Positions 1 to 9,482 of a DNA stretch of 64,000 nt are shown here, in pieces (within the stretch, counting starts at the first letter, position 1; the number at the start of each line of letters is the position of its first letter). Under the pieces are notes generated by a model that saw only the letters and a list, made by a program, of their open reading frames with translations, made no database searches and was not told the origin of the DNA. The position numbers and the translations under genes are program-made. The stretch is from Deinococcus detaillensis (GTDB taxonomy: Bacteria; Deinococcota; Deinococci; Deinococcales; Deinococcaceae), in contig NZ_VKDB01000001.1 of NCBI RefSeq assembly GCF_007280555.1, positions 248,001-312,000 on the forward strand, read 5' to 3'.

Positions 1-328
1 GGCGGCCCAGCGGCGGCCAGACATCGGGGCCGTGACGGGTCAGGCCGCCTTTGGTGGCGATCACCGTGTCGCCGTAAGGGAAAAGCGCTTCGGCGATCAA
101 ATCTTCGGAAATATAAGGGCCGTAGCTGTCGGCGGTGTCAATAAAGTCAATGCCGAGTTCGGGAAGGCGTTTGAGAACCTTGAGGGCTTCCTCACGGTCA
201 TCCGGCTCGCCCCAAATGCCTTTGCCGGTAATCCGCATGGCTCCGTAGCCGAGGCGGTTGACGCTGAGGTCGCCGCCGATCTTGAACTGGCCGCTGGCCT
301 GTGCGCTGAGTGAATGGGTTTGAGTCAT
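1..328 (-). CDS. Aldo/keto reductase, N-terminal part (runs off the window)
   Basis: The minus strand from an ATG at 328 encodes 109 residues before the window ends, so the C-terminal two thirds or so are missing. The text reads as an aldo/keto reductase: the N-terminal strand ends in [11 protein letters not shown], and the segment [24 protein letters not shown] carries the family Asp and Tyr (DTADSYG) of the NAD(P)H-dependent active site. The family reduces aldehydes and ketones on a TIM barrel in the cytosol; the substrate cannot be inferred. A TAGAAC hexamer 7 nt upstream of the ATG suggests a leaderless transcript. Confidence 0.85.
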   Translation of the reverse strand, partial: MTQTHSLSAQASGQFKIGGDLSVNRLGYGAMRITGKGIWGEPDDREEALKVLKRLPELGIDFIDTADSYGPYISEDLIAEALFPYGDTVIATKGGLTRHGPDVWPPLGR

Positions 329-404
329 GCCCAGGGTTCTAGCGCTCCTAGCGCCTGAGCAATGCGGCAGCGCTCTCAGGATGAAGGTCTGCTCAAAACG
401 GCGC

Positions 405-1568
405 TTAGCGCGGGGGACACTCTTCGAGAATCCGCGCCGCTTGGTCTGAGGCTTCGGAGTCGGGTAAAAAGCTGCCGTGAAGTTGAAGTACGGGCGAAAG
501 GGGAGTATCCAGCTCGTCGTACAGCACCACGCGGTTGCGGCCCGTCTGTTTGGCCTGATACAGCGCAGTGTCGGCGCGGGCCGCCGTTTGCGCCAGCGAC
601 TCGCCTTGTTCGCGCAGCGCCACCCCCAAGCTGACGGTCAGCGGCGTGGCGTCGTCGGTGTACTGCACACTTTCGCGAATAGATTCGGCGAACAGATAAG
701 CCAGCGTCGGGGTACTGGCAGGCAGCAGCACCAAAAATTCCTCGCCGCCCCAGCGCCCCACCGCAGGTTGCGGCGCGGACGAGCGCGGGGAAATGCCGAG
801 CTGGCGGTAAATCAGTTGGCCCACCGACCAAAGCAAGCGGTCGCCCTCGGCGTGTCCAAAACGGTCGTTGACCTGCTTGAAGTGGTCAATATCCACCATC
901 ATCACGGCGGCGCTCTCAAGCGGCTTATAGGTCTGCCACAAGTTGATCAGCGCCCGGCGGTTGGGCAAAGTGGTCAGGTCGTCGGTGTAGGCAAGGCGCT
1001 GGTACACGCGGCGCGATTCGTGGGCTTCTTCCCACCACTTCCGGTACAAGTACAGCAGGAAAAAGACGCCCACTGTCGCGGTCATCAGCGCCAAGGAAAT
1101 CCAGCGTTCCGGCGAAGGATCGCGGCCTATCAGTGAAGCGCTGATGGAGAGGTGAAGGCCTGAGTAGAGCACGGTGGTGAGAACGACCCAACGGGTACGT
1201 TGAAACAAAAAAATGCCAGCAGCAACAATATACAAGCTGTTTTCTGAAAACGCGCCTAGACCGTCAGTACCAAACAGACGCAGCACATTGAGTGCGATGC
1301 CGTTGGCGCACAGGAGCGTGAGCATTAAAAACTCGTAGCGTGTCGAAAGCGTGCGCGAACGCCCAAAAATGGCTCCGCCGATTAAGACCAGCAGCAGCGG
1401 CACATAAAGCGGCCACCAAACCGGCAAGACCCCTGTCAGCGACCCCCATAAAATAAAGAACCCCAAAGGAATAGAAAAAAACAGCGTCGCCTCAAAAATC
1501 TTGAGATGCTTGTCTTGGTGTTCTTGAAGAACAGAGGGTTCTAGATTGTTGAGGACAGGCTGCTTCAA
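405..1568 (-). CDS. Membrane-bound GGDEF diguanylate cyclase
   Basis: A 387-residue protein that should make cyclic di-GMP from two GTP. The first 185 residues hold about six hydrophobic segments with short loops. A GGDEF domain follows, opening with [12 protein letters not shown] near residue 195 and carrying the active-site signature GGEEF near residue 275. The usual RxxD inhibitory I-site before the signature is absent, so product inhibition may be weak. The start is TTG at 1568, supported by a TTGGAG ribosome-binding site 5 nt upstream. No phosphodiesterase or PilZ effector lies nearby. The signal sensed by the membrane part is unknown. Confidence 0.9.
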   Translation of the reverse strand: MKQPVLNNLEPSVLQEHQDKHLKIFEATLFFSIPLGFFILWGSLTGVLPVWWPLYVPLLLVLIGGAIFGRSRTLSTRYEFLMLTLLCANGIALNVLRLFGTDGLGAFSENSLYIVAAGIFLFQRTRWVVLTTVLYSGLHLSISASLIGRDPSPERWISLALMTATVGVFFLLYLYRKWWEEAHESRRVYQRLAYTDDLTTLPNRRALINLWQTYKPLESAAVMMVDIDHFKQVNDRFGHAEGDRLLWSVGQLIYRQLGISPRSSAPQPAVGRWGGEEFLVLLPASTPTLAYLFAESIRESVQYTDDATPLTVSLGVALREQGESLAQTAARADTALYQAKQTGRNRVVLYDELDTPLSPVLQLHGSFLPDSEASDQAARILEECPPR

Positions 1569-1744
1569 GGGCGCTCCAAGAGTGGGCCGAAGAGAGATCC
1601 AGGATCAGCTCCAGTTTCACTTCGCTCGGCTGGAAACGGCCATCAAAGTAGCGCCGAGAGTCGCACAGCTTTCTTGCTTGTTAGATTACTCACATTACTC
1701 ATGGACTTCAAATGGCTGTATAGGCTTAGACGATAAGCTGAAAT

Positions 1745-2095
1745 CTAAGGCAAGCGCACCGGATCGCAGTTGCCCGACAAGCTCTCCTCGGCGCTTTGCG
1801 CCACCACCACCTGTTCAGTTTTGCCCACGTAACCGATGCAGCGGGCCAGCGCGTCCATATAATCCGGGTCACTGGCTTTGGCTTTGGCGTCTTGAAGGAC
1901 AGTGACGTCTTGTTCGAGTTGCGTTTGTTGGCTGCGGGCCAGCGCAGTTTGCTGCGTCCAGGTCAGGTAACGGTAGCCACTCTGGCCCAGCAAAAATGTC
2001 ATTTGGACGATGCCCAGTGCCGCGAGCAAACTGGCGATCATCATGGTCAGGGGCAGGCGGCGCACTTCCTCCCAGCGCGGCAAACGGAGTTTCAT
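1745..2095 (-). CDS. FtsB/DivIC-like septum formation initiator protein
   Basis: A 116-residue single-pass membrane protein. Residues 16-38 form a transmembrane helix, followed by a heptad-like stretch around residues 45-72 (QQTALARSQQTQLEQDVTVL) and a short C-terminal region with one Cys. This short bitopic coiled-coil plan matches FtsB/DivIC proteins, which bridge FtsL and FtsQ in the divisome. The family is short and variable, so the assignment rests on architecture. A TAGACT hexamer lies 8 nt upstream of the ATG. It lies downstream of ftsH in the same direction but is separated from it by a terminator hairpin. Confidence 0.65.
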   Translation of the reverse strand: MKLRLPRWEEVRRLPLTMMIASLLAALGIVQMTFLLGQSGYRYLTWTQQTALARSQQTQLEQDVTVLQDAKAKASDPDYMDALARCIGYVGKTEQVVVAQSAEESLSGNCDPVRLP

Positions 2096-2186
2096 TGCTG
2101 ATTAGTCTAGCGCAAGCGCTGCGTTCCCGAGTTGGCTCAGCCGTCCGCTATCCGAAGGTGAGCGGCTGACCGGCAAGCTCACACAA

Positions 2187-2216
2187 AACGGCGGCCCACT
2201 TGCTCAGGCCGCCGTT
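2187..2216 (-). terminator. Rho-independent terminator after ftsH
   Basis: Perfect 10-bp stem: AACGGCGGCC at 2187-2196 pairs with GGCCGCCGTT at 2207-2216 around a 10-nt loop. Read on the minus strand the stem is followed by TTTTGTGTG, which places it as the terminator of ftsH. Confidence 0.8.
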
Positions 2217-2248
2217 TGCTTGTTTTCAGCCGTGCTGCTCTGCCTACT

Positions 2249-4129
2249 TTAGGCCTTGCCCAATGACACGCTGCTCAGCGTGCCGCCTGCCAGCACCGAG
2301 GCAAATTCTTCGCCCGACAGGGTTTCGTGTTCGATCAGGGCGGTGACGATGCTGTGGGTGCGGTCGAGGTGGGTCCTCATCAGCTCCAGGACACGCTGGT
2401 ACTGAGACTCGATCAGCGACGAGACTTCTTCGTCGATCAGGCGGGCGGTGCGCGGCCCGTAGTTGCCCATCGCCGTGCCGCCGAGGTACATGCTGGCCTC
2501 ACTGCTGAGCGCCACTTTACCGAGCTTGTCGCTCATGCCCCACTCGGTCATCATCCGGCGGGCGATGTTGGTGGCCTGCTGGAAGTCGTTTTGCGCTCCG
2601 GTGGTGACTTCCCCGAAGACGATTTCTTCGGCGGCGCGGCCCGCCAGCGCCACGGCGATCATGTCTTCGAGCGCGGCCCGCACGTAATGCACCCGGTCTT
2701 CACGCAGCGGCATCATGTAGCCTGCCGCCCGTCCACGCGGCACGACGGTCAGTTTGTGAACGCGGTCGGCGTGCGGCAGCAGTTGCGCGGCCAGCGCGTG
2801 CCCGACTTCGTGGTAAGCCGTCACCTTTCGGTCTTTTTCACCGATGACCATGCTGCGCCGCTCCGGCCCCATCAGTACCCGGTCACGGGCTTCGTCAATG
2901 TCTTTGTTGGTAATCCGGCTGCGCTGTTCTCTGGCTGCGCCCAGCGCCGCTTCGTTGAGCAAGTTCTCCAGGTCGGCCCCGACCATACCGGGTGTCTGCT
3001 TGGCGATGGCAGCCAAATCCACGCTCAAATCCAGCGGCTTTTTGCGGGCGTGAATCTTGAGGATGGTTTCGCGGCCCCGGACATCCGGCGCGTCGACGAC
3101 CACCTGACGGTCAAAGCGTCCAGGCCGCAGCAGCGCGGCGTCCAGCACGTCGGGGCGGTTGGTGGCCGCCAGAATGATCACGTCGTGGCCGGTGCCGAAA
3201 CCGTCCATCTCGACCAGCAGTTGGTTGAGGGTCTGTTCGCGCTCGTCGTTGCCGCCCTGCATTCCGGAGCCGCGTTTGCGGCCCACCGCGTCGATTTCGT
3301 CGATGAAGACGATGCAAGGCGAAGCTTTTCGGGCCTGCTCGAACAAATCACGGACGCGGGCCGCACCGACGCCGACAAACATCTCCACGAAGTCCGAACC
3401 GCTGATCGAGAAGTAAGGGACTTTGGCTTCTCCGGCCACTGCCCTTGCCAAAAGCGTTTTGCCGCTGCCGGGAGGGCCGACCAGCAAAACGCCGTGCGGG
3501 ATGCGTGCGCCCAGAGCATGGTACTTCTCGGGGTGCTTGAGGAAATCGACCACTTCGGTGAGGTCGGCTTTGGCTTCGTCGCAGCCCGCCACGTCACCGA
3601 AGTTGACTTTAACCTGGCCTTCTTGAAACAGGTTGGCTTTAGATTTGCCGAACTGACTCGCGCCGCCGCCCTGATTGCCACGTGCGCCGCGCCAGATCAC
3701 CAGCAGCACCAAGCCGATCAAAATCAGCGGCAGCAGTTGAGTGATCCAGCCGAAGGGTGAGCCGCCGCCGACGACTTGGGTTTCCACTTTGGCGGCCCGC
3801 AACGCGCTGAGGGTCTGCCCGGTGGGCGGCACCACCACGTCGAGCGTGCGGCCCTCGCCCTGCACGGTGGCCCGGACGTTGCCGTCACCGTCAATGATCA
3901 CCCTGCTGACCCTGCCGGCGCGGACATCGGCGAGGAAATTGGAAGCGGTGTAGTTCTGGTCGTTGCGAACGGCGGCTGGCTGTCCGGGCGACTGCTGCGC
4001 TCCCGCTGCGCCGAGTAGCAGCGAGCTGATCAGGAGTGGAGCCAGCCAGCCCGTGACGCGCCGCTGCCACGCTGAGAAAGAGCGTTTGTAAGAAGTGGTT
4101 TGCCGGTCAGTCGGGCGGCGCAGGGTCAT
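2249..4129 (-). CDS. ftsH: ATP-dependent zinc metalloprotease FtsH
   Basis: A 626-residue membrane AAA+ protease that extracts and degrades misfolded membrane and regulatory proteins. A first hydrophobic segment near residues 27-44 and a second near residues 132-147 flank the extracytoplasmic domain. The AAA module has Walker A GPPGSGKT near residue 218, Walker [11 protein letters not shown] and the second region of homology ending [10 protein letters not shown]. The zinc protease signature HEVGH is near residue 439, with the third ligand expected downstream. Length and order are those of a complete FtsH. The N-terminus is a little longer than in E. coli. Confidence 0.97.
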   Translation of the reverse strand: MTLRRPTDRQTTSYKRSFSAWQRRVTGWLAPLLISSLLLGAAGAQQSPGQPAAVRNDQNYTASNFLADVRAGRVSRVIIDGDGNVRATVQGEGRTLDVVVPPTGQTLSALRAAKVETQVVGGGSPFGWITQLLPLILIGLVLLVIWRGARGNQGGGASQFGKSKANLFQEGQVKVNFGDVAGCDEAKADLTEVVDFLKHPEKYHALGARIPHGVLLVGPPGSGKTLLARAVAGEAKVPYFSISGSDFVEMFVGVGAARVRDLFEQARKASPCIVFIDEIDAVGRKRGSGMQGGNDEREQTLNQLLVEMDGFGTGHDVIILAATNRPDVLDAALLRPGRFDRQVVVDAPDVRGRETILKIHARKKPLDLSVDLAAIAKQTPGMVGADLENLLNEAALGAAREQRSRITNKDIDEARDRVLMGPERRSMVIGEKDRKVTAYHEVGHALAAQLLPHADRVHKLTVVPRGRAAGYMMPLREDRVHYVRAALEDMIAVALAGRAAEEIVFGEVTTGAQNDFQQATNIARRMMTEWGMSDKLGKVALSSEASMYLGGTAMGNYGPRTARLIDEEVSSLIESQYQRVLELMRTHLDRTHSIVTALIEHETLSGEEFASVLAGGTLSSVSLGKA

Positions 4130-4331
4130 GCCGTATGGTACGGCGCACCGGCCTGAGCTTACTGATTGAGAATGACAATTGCCGAGCAGACTGTCAAAAG
4201 TGGGCAGAGCGCTTTTGCCACCTTGCGCTCCCTTCTTTCCACTGTCCGGTTTTCACTCTCCAACACCCAACGTGAACAAAACAATGGGAAAGAACTGAGC
4301 CGGCTTCAGGTTCAAGTCAGGCTCGATGCAG

Positions 4332-4337
4332 TATGCT
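4332..4337 (+). promoter_or_regulatory. -10 element of a leaderless promoter
   Basis: TATGCT ends 6 nt before the ATG at 4344, so transcription would begin at or next to the start codon. A weak -35 candidate (TTCAAG) lies about 15 nt upstream. Confidence 0.55.
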
Positions 4338-4343
4338 CAATGT

Positions 4344-4835
4344 ATGCGAAATGCCTTTTTGCTCGGCTCTTTGGCGCTTGGCCTGAGCGCCTGTTCAGTG
4401 ACGGTTCAGTCCAACGCGGGCCTCAGCGGCTCGCGCAGCAATCTCATCTCCAGTTTTACGCCCGCACGCGGCGAGGGCAGCACCTACCCGATCGGCAGTC
4501 AAGTCAGCTTTAACTTCACCACCCGCACGGCCGGCTACGTCACCCTGATTTCGCTCGATCCCAACGGGCGCGGCAATGTCTTGGTGCGCGGCGCGGCAGT
4601 GGGCGCGGGCACGACCACCTTCCCCCGTGCCGAAGACCGCGTGACCTACGACGTGCGCGAGCCTTACGGCCTCCAGCGGGTGCGGGCCATCTTTACCCGC
4701 GTGTTACCCACCGTGGACGTGGTGCTGCAAGGCCAGTACAGCGGCGACACTTGGAACACCGTGACCAGCTCTTACCTGCGGCCCTACGCCCTGAATGACC
4801 GCGACGTGCAGGAAACTTTTTTCTACATTCGCTGA
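4344..4835 (+). CDS. DUF4384-type lipoprotein
   Basis: The chosen start is the ATG at 4344 because it gives a clean lipoprotein signal, MRNAFLLGSLALGLSAC, with lipobox LSAC. An ATG 18 nt upstream would spoil the signal. The mature part (YPIGSQVSFNFTTRTAGYVTLISLDPNGRGNVL) resembles DUF4384, a small beta-rich envelope domain found in secreted and surface proteins of Deinococcus. Function is unknown. A TATGCT hexamer lies exactly 6 nt before the ATG and no Shine-Dalgarno sequence is visible, so the mRNA is probably leaderless. A terminator follows the stop codon. Confidence 0.75.
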   Translation: MRNAFLLGSLALGLSACSVTVQSNAGLSGSRSNLISSFTPARGEGSTYPIGSQVSFNFTTRTAGYVTLISLDPNGRGNVLVRGAAVGAGTTTFPRAEDRVTYDVREPYGLQRVRAIFTRVLPTVDVVLQGQYSGDTWNTVTSSYLRPYALNDRDVQETFFYIR

Positions 4836-4854
4836 TAGCCAGCAGACCAAGAAG

Positions 4855-4887
4855 TGCGCCCCTCGGTGACGAGCTGGGCGCATTTTT
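4855..4887 (+). terminator. Rho-independent terminator after the DUF4384 lipoprotein gene
   Basis: TGCGCCC at 4855-4861 pairs with GGGCGCA at 4876-4882 and is followed by five T residues at 4883-4887. Confidence 0.8.
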
Positions 4888-4917
4888 ACCGCGCCGATTT
4901 TTGCTGCGCCGAGGCGC

Positions 4918-4923
4918 TAAGCT
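4918..4923 (+). promoter_or_regulatory. -10 element of a leaderless promoter
   Basis: TAAGCT ends 6 nt before the ATG at 4930, and no ribosome-binding site is visible. Confidence 0.5.
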
Positions 4924-4929
4924 GCTGAG

Positions 4930-5820
4930 ATGACCACGCCCCCAGACACCGCGCTCAGCTTCGCCGCCGCCAGTGCGCGGGTAGACGCTTACGTTTCGCA
5001 GTTTAAGGAAGGCTACTTTCCGCCGCTGCTGCTGCTGGCCCGTCTCAGCGAGGAAGTGGGCGAGGTGGCCCGCGTCCTCTCGCACGAAAATGGAAAAACA
5101 CCCAAAGCCGGTGAAGACGTGGGCGATTTGGAGTTGGAATTGGCCGACGCCCTGTTCGTGATGCTGTGTATGACCAACTCGCGCGGCCTGAGCTTGGAGC
5201 GCGGCTTTGAGCGGATGATGCAGAAAGTCGAAACGCGCGACGCTCAGCGCTGGACGAAGAAAGAAGCGGCATCGCCCCGCACCTTCTTGACCGATCCGCG
5301 TTACCCGGTTGGCCCGATGCCGGTGCCGGGTGAGGTGTCTTTGCAAGCACGCGCCGAGGCGGTGGAAGCCATCCGCGCTTTGCCTGCCGAGTTGCGCTCA
5401 GCGGCGGCCAACCTGAGTGACGCCCAACTGGACACCCCCTACCGTGAAGGCGGCTGGACACTGCGCCAGGTCGTTCACCACGTTGCCGACAGCCACCTGA
5501 ACGCCTACGCCCGCCTCAAATGGGCGCTGACCGAGGAGCGGCCCACCATCAAGCCCTATCAGGAAAGCCAGTGGGCGGGCTTTGCGGATTCGGCCCTGCC
5601 TGTAGAAGTCAGTTTGGTGCTGCTCGACAGCCTGCATCAGCGCTGGGTGGCCGTGCTGGAGAGTTTAGACGAAGCGCAGTGGGCGCGTGAGTTCGTGCAT
5701 CCGGTGAGTGGAGAGGTGCTGAGCGTGGCCCAAGCGGCGCTGCGCTACCAATGGCACGGCCAGCACCACACCGCCCACCTCTTGCGGCTGCGGCAAGCGC
5801 AGGGCTGGCCGTTGCGCTAA
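4930..5820 (+). CDS. MazG-like / YfiT-like (DinB superfamily) fusion protein
   Basis: One open frame of 296 residues joins two families. Residues 1-110 are a MazG/YpjD-like nucleotide pyrophosphohydrolase domain with the helix motif EEVGE (41-45) and acidic residues E68, E70 and D73 expected to bind Mg2+. Residues 121-296 begin DPRYPVGP, the typical start of YfiT-type proteins, and carry the metal-binding histidines of that DinB-superfamily fold: HHVADSH (H183/H184) and WHGQHHTAH (H276-H283). YfiT/BstA proteins are metal-dependent bacillithiol transferases or hydrolases, and Deinococcus makes bacillithiol. TAAGCT lies 6 nt before the ATG. The following methyltransferase starts within about 10 nt, suggesting an operon. 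Confidence 0.8.
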   Translation: MTTPPDTALSFAAASARVDAYVSQFKEGYFPPLLLLARLSEEVGEVARVLSHENGKTPKAGEDVGDLELELADALFVMLCMTNSRGLSLERGFERMMQKVETRDAQRWTKKEAASPRTFLTDPRYPVGPMPVPGEVSLQARAEAVEAIRALPAELRSAAANLSDAQLDTPYREGGWTLRQVVHHVADSHLNAYARLKWALTEERPTIKPYQESQWAGFADSALPVEVSLVLLDSLHQRWVAVLESLDEAQWAREFVHPVSGEVLSVAQAALRYQWHGQHHTAHLLRLRQAQGWPLR

Positions 5821-5830
5821 GTTGGGGGCC

Positions 5831-6571
<741 letters not shown>

Positions 6572-6578
6572 ACGCGAA

Positions 6579-6609
6579 AAAGAGCGAACCGCCCGAGTTC
6601 ACCCTCTTT
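6579..6609. terminator. Bidirectional terminator-like hairpin between convergent genes
   Basis: AAAGAG (6579-6584) and GAAC (6586-6589) pair with GTTC (6597-6600) and CTCTTT (6604-6609). A-rich and T-rich flanks on both sides fit use by the methyltransferase gene and by the convergent Spy-like gene. Confidence 0.5.
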
Positions 6610-6622
6610 CCGCCTAGCGGCT

Positions 6623-7231
6623 CTATTTCTTTTGCAGCAAGGCAATGTAAGCCTTGAGTGCGGCGGCCTCGCGGCCCTGCTTGAAGGGGTTGAAGGAGCC
6701 GCCTGCGGGTGCGCCGCCTGTGCCTGCTTGCCCCGCCTGACCCTGCCGATTTTGCCCGCCAAAGCCGCCGCCCGGCAGGCCCGGAATCCGGATGCCGCCG
6801 CCTTGCTGGGCGCTGCCCTGTTTGGCCCGCGCAGCGCGGCGGTCTTCTTGGCGTTTGAGGTCGAGGTCATCCAGCGCCGTGACCTGCTTGTCGGTCAGAA
6901 TTTTGTCTTCAATTCGGCTGAGCATCTTTGTCGCGTCCGCGCCGCTGATACTGGCCGAGGTTTGCAGCTTTTGCAGCAGCGGCACCAGCTGTTTGGCCTG
7001 CGCCTTGGTCACCGCCTGCGCCTTATTTTTTTCGAGTTCAGCCATCAGCGATACGCGGCTGGCGAGATCGAAGACTGGGCGCATGGCCTGAAAGCGGGCA
7101 CGCTGGGCAGGATCGATTTGGCGCTGCTGGCCGCCCTGCCGCTGAGCGGGTTGGCCTTGCTGGGCAGACGCTGCGCCGAGCAGCAAGGAAGCGGAAATGG
7201 TCAGGATTTTGAGGATATTTTTAGGCATCAT
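6623..7231 (-). CDS. Secreted Spy/CpxP-like protein with two (V/L)TxxQ motifs
   Basis: A 202-residue exported protein. Residues 1-23 are a signal peptide ending ASAQQ. A Gln-rich segment is followed by a helical region with AVTKAQ and ILTDKQ, two (V/L)TxxQ motifs about 45 residues apart as in Spy/CpxP periplasmic chaperones. The C-terminal third is Gly/Gln-rich low complexity. It starts with two ATG codons behind a strong AAGGAG site 9 nt upstream. It lies just downstream of a MacAB-like operon that is divergent from a two-component system, the company in which Spy-like stress proteins are often found. The chaperone role is an inference. Confidence 0.6.
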   Translation of the reverse strand: MMPKNILKILTISASLLLGAASAQQGQPAQRQGGQQRQIDPAQRARFQAMRPVFDLASRVSLMAELEKNKAQAVTKAQAKQLVPLLQKLQTSASISGADATKMLSRIEDKILTDKQVTALDDLDLKRQEDRRAARAKQGSAQQGGGIRIPGLPGGGFGGQNRQGQAGQAGTGGAPAGGSFNPFKQGREAAALKAYIALLQKK

Positions 7232-7395
7232 GAATCTACTCCTTCTTTTAAATCCAATTTGAACACTTGGATAGGTTATGTTTACAGCGGTGCCGTGCAG
7301 AAATGGCGAAGAGAGAGCTCACTTATCTTTGAGAAGACTTCTCATTAAAATTGACACATCTTCTAACTTCATCTTCAATTTGAACTGTGCCGATT
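7232..7395. other. AT-rich intergenic spacer
   Basis: This 164-bp spacer is markedly AT-rich compared with its surroundings. It holds the upstream region and AAGGAG site of the Spy-like gene, the palindrome GAGAAG-T-CTTCTC at 7331-7343, and a plus-strand TTGACA at 7351-7356. No gene is visible in it. Confidence 0.5.
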
Positions 7396-8730
7396 CTACT
7401 CATAACGCAAACTGTCCACCGGATCGAGTTTGGCCGCCTGCGCCGCTGGGTAGTAGCCGAAGAAAATGCCCACCAGAGCGCTGAACAAAAAGGCAATGCC
7501 AATCGTGACGGGCGAGAACACCGGAGTGATGCCCGCCAGTGTGCCCAAATAAGCTGCGCCCACGCCCAGCACCAGCCCGATCACGCCGCCGCCCACCGAG
7601 AGCACGAAGGCTTCGACCAAAAACTGAGTCAGGATGTCGCGGGGTTTTGCGCCCAGCGCTTTGCGGACGCCGATTTCGCGGGTGCGCTCGGTGACCGACA
7701 CCAGCATGATGTTCATGATGCCGATGCCGCCGACCAGCAAACTGATTCCGGCGATTGCGCCCACCAGCAGCGTCAGGGTGGTGGTGATGCTGTTCAGGCT
7801 CGCCAGCGAGTCGGCCTGATTCTGAATCTGAAAGTCGTCGTTGGCCGAGTCGGTGATTTTGTGGCGGGTTTCCAAGAGAGTGGTAATTTCGCTTTGCAGC
7901 GGAGTCAAATCGGCGGCGGTGGTGGCCTGCACATACACGTTGCTGACGGTGGGCTGGCCGCCACTGCGGGTGGTGCTAAAGCGCTGCTGGAAGGTGGACA
8001 GCGGCACGATGACTTGCCCGTTGGGGTTGCCGAAGCCGCTGGCTCCCTTGTCGGGCAGCGTGCCGATGACCGTAAACGTCACGTTGCCCAGCCGAACTTT
8101 TTGATTGAGCGGATCAGCGCCGCTGAACAAGTCCTGCACCAGCTGATAACCGATGACCGCCACCCGTTTGCGGCCTTTCACGTCCTCGTCGGTGAAGTAA
8201 CTGCCGGTGGCCAGCGGGCTGTTTCTGACCGTTTCGTAGGCGGGCCAGGTGCCGATGACGGTGGCCTGGGTATTGAGGCTTCCGGCTTTGGCCTGCACGC
8301 TGCTCTGGGTGCTGGGAGCCACCCCCGCGATCTTGGCCGAGTCCAGGGCCGCAATCGCCTCGGCGTCTTTGAGGGTAATGGTCTGGCGCGGGCCGCCGCG
8401 CACCAGTGAGCCGCCGCCGAAGTTGCCGCGTGCGCTGCCCACCGTCAGGAGGTTGGTGCCCAGCGCTTCTAGGTTTTTGGTGACGCCCGCCGTGCTGCCC
8501 GATCCGATGGCGGTCAGCGCGATCACGGCGGCTACGCCGATGATGACGCCCAGCGCCGTGAGCATACTGCGCAGCGGCGAACCCAAAATCGCCCGCCAAG
8601 CCACTGTCACTGCGCCGCCCAGGCCCATGCCGCCGCCTGTGCGGGGGCGGTGCTGGCCAGCTGGGGTTTGGCTGATTGGGGTCTGGCTGGGCGGTTGCGG
8701 CGCAGTGTCCTTGAGGGGTTGGGTGGTCAT
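7396..8730 (-). CDS. MacB-like ABC transporter permease
   Basis: A 444-residue FtsX/MacB-type permease. One transmembrane helix near residues 55-75 (MLTALGVIIGVAAVIALTAIG) is followed by a large extracytoplasmic domain of about 200 residues and three C-terminal helices with the conserved segment SVTERTREIGVRKALGAKPRDIL. Proteins of this type couple ATP hydrolysis to mechanical work in the envelope and move macrolides, peptides or lipids. Its start overlaps the ATPase stop by 4 nt (ATGA), showing tight coupling in the adaptor-ATPase-permease operon. The substrate is unknown. An N-terminal extension rich in Pro/Thr/Gln precedes the first helix. Confidence 0.9.
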   Translation of the reverse strand: MTTQPLKDTAPQPPSQTPISQTPAGQHRPRTGGGMGLGGAVTVAWRAILGSPLRSMLTALGVIIGVAAVIALTAIGSGSTAGVTKNLEALGTNLLTVGSARGNFGGGSLVRGGPRQTITLKDAEAIAALDSAKIAGVAPSTQSSVQAKAGSLNTQATVIGTWPAYETVRNSPLATGSYFTDEDVKGRKRVAVIGYQLVQDLFSGADPLNQKVRLGNVTFTVIGTLPDKGASGFGNPNGQVIVPLSTFQQRFSTTRSGGQPTVSNVYVQATTAADLTPLQSEITTLLETRHKITDSANDDFQIQNQADSLASLNSITTTLTLLVGAIAGISLLVGGIGIMNIMLVSVTERTREIGVRKALGAKPRDILTQFLVEAFVLSVGGGVIGLVLGVGAAYLGTLAGITPVFSPVTIGIAFLFSALVGIFFGYYPAAQAAKLDPVDSLRYE

Positions 8731-9482
8731 AGCATTGCCGCTTGGACGGTAAGCGGGGCCGCCCGTTGGCCGCGCGTGGGGGTCTGGCGCTCGTCTCGCT
8801 CGATCACTCCGTCGCGCAGCCGCACCACCCGCTCGGTGTACTCCGCGATGTCATTTTCGTGGGTCACGATCACCACCGTCTTGCCCTCGGCGTGCAGTTC
8901 GCCGAACAGGTTCATGACTTCCTCGGAGGTGTGCGAATCCAAGTTGCCGGTCGGCTCGTCGGCCAGCAGCAAGCGGGGTGAGAGGCTCAGCGCCCGCGCC
9001 ACCGCCACCCGCTGCTTTTGCCCGCCGCTGATCTGCGAGGGCAAGTTCTTGGCTTTGCTCTCCAGCCCGACCCGCCGCAGCACGTTCATGGCGATTTCGC
9101 GGCGCTCGGCGGCGGGGTATCCGGCGTAGGTCAGCGGGACTTCGACATTTTCGAGGAGGTTCAGGCGCGGCAGCAGGTGAAACGCCTGAAACACGAAGCC
9201 GATCTCTTCGTTTCTGGCCTCGGCCCGCTCATTTTCACTCAGCGCCGTCACGTCGCGTCCGCCCAGCAAGTAGCGGCCCTCGGAAGCGCGGTCGAGGAGG
9301 CCGATAATCTGCATCAAGGTGGTCTTGCCGCTGCCCGACGGCCCCATCAGCGCCACCATTTCGCCCACGTTGACCACCAAGTCCACGCCCCGGAGCGCCT
9401 CGAACACCACTTCGCCGGTCTGGTAGGTTTTGCGAACGGCGCTGAGATCCAAAACGGGGAGGTCTGAAACGGGAACGCTCAC
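8727..9482 (-). CDS. MacB/LolD-family ABC transporter ATP-binding protein
   Basis: A 251-residue ABC ATPase with Walker A GPSGSGKTTLMQIIG near residue 48, the ABC signature QISGGQKQRVAVARAL, Walker B LLLADEPTGNLDS and the H-loop VIVTHEND. The GNLDS Walker B extension is characteristic of the LolD/MacB/FtsE group. It overlaps the adaptor gene upstream and the permease gene downstream by 4 nt each. It drives the permease encoded next to it. The C-terminal 20 residues are a variable tail. Confidence 0.95.
   Translation of the reverse strand: MSVPVSDLPVLDLSAVRKTYQTGEVVFEALRGVDLVVNVGEMVALMGPSGSGKTTLMQIIGLLDRASEGRYLLGGRDVTALSENERAEARNEEIGFVFQAFHLLPRLNLLENVEVPLTYAGYPAAERREIAMNVLRRVGLESKAKNLPSQISGGQKQRVAVARALSLSPRLLLADEPTGNLDSHTSEEVMNLFGELHAEGKTVVIVTHENDIAEYTERVVRLRDGVIERDERQTPTRGQRAAPLTVQAAML

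Noticed and set aside
1685..1700. Direct repeat ATTACTC-N2-ATTACTC upstream of the diguanylate cyclase
   Set aside because: Seven-base repeat with 9-bp period; too short to claim as an operator without conservation data.
2327..3760. Long open frame on the plus strand opposite ftsH
   Set aside because: It lies wholly over the FtsH coding region, has no recognisable family text and is a typical GC-rich antisense shadow.
7351..7379. Plus-strand TTGACA with TTCAAT 17 nt downstream in an AT-rich spacer
   Set aside because: It would drive transcription against the permease gene; AT-rich spacers produce such matches by chance and no RNA gene is visible.
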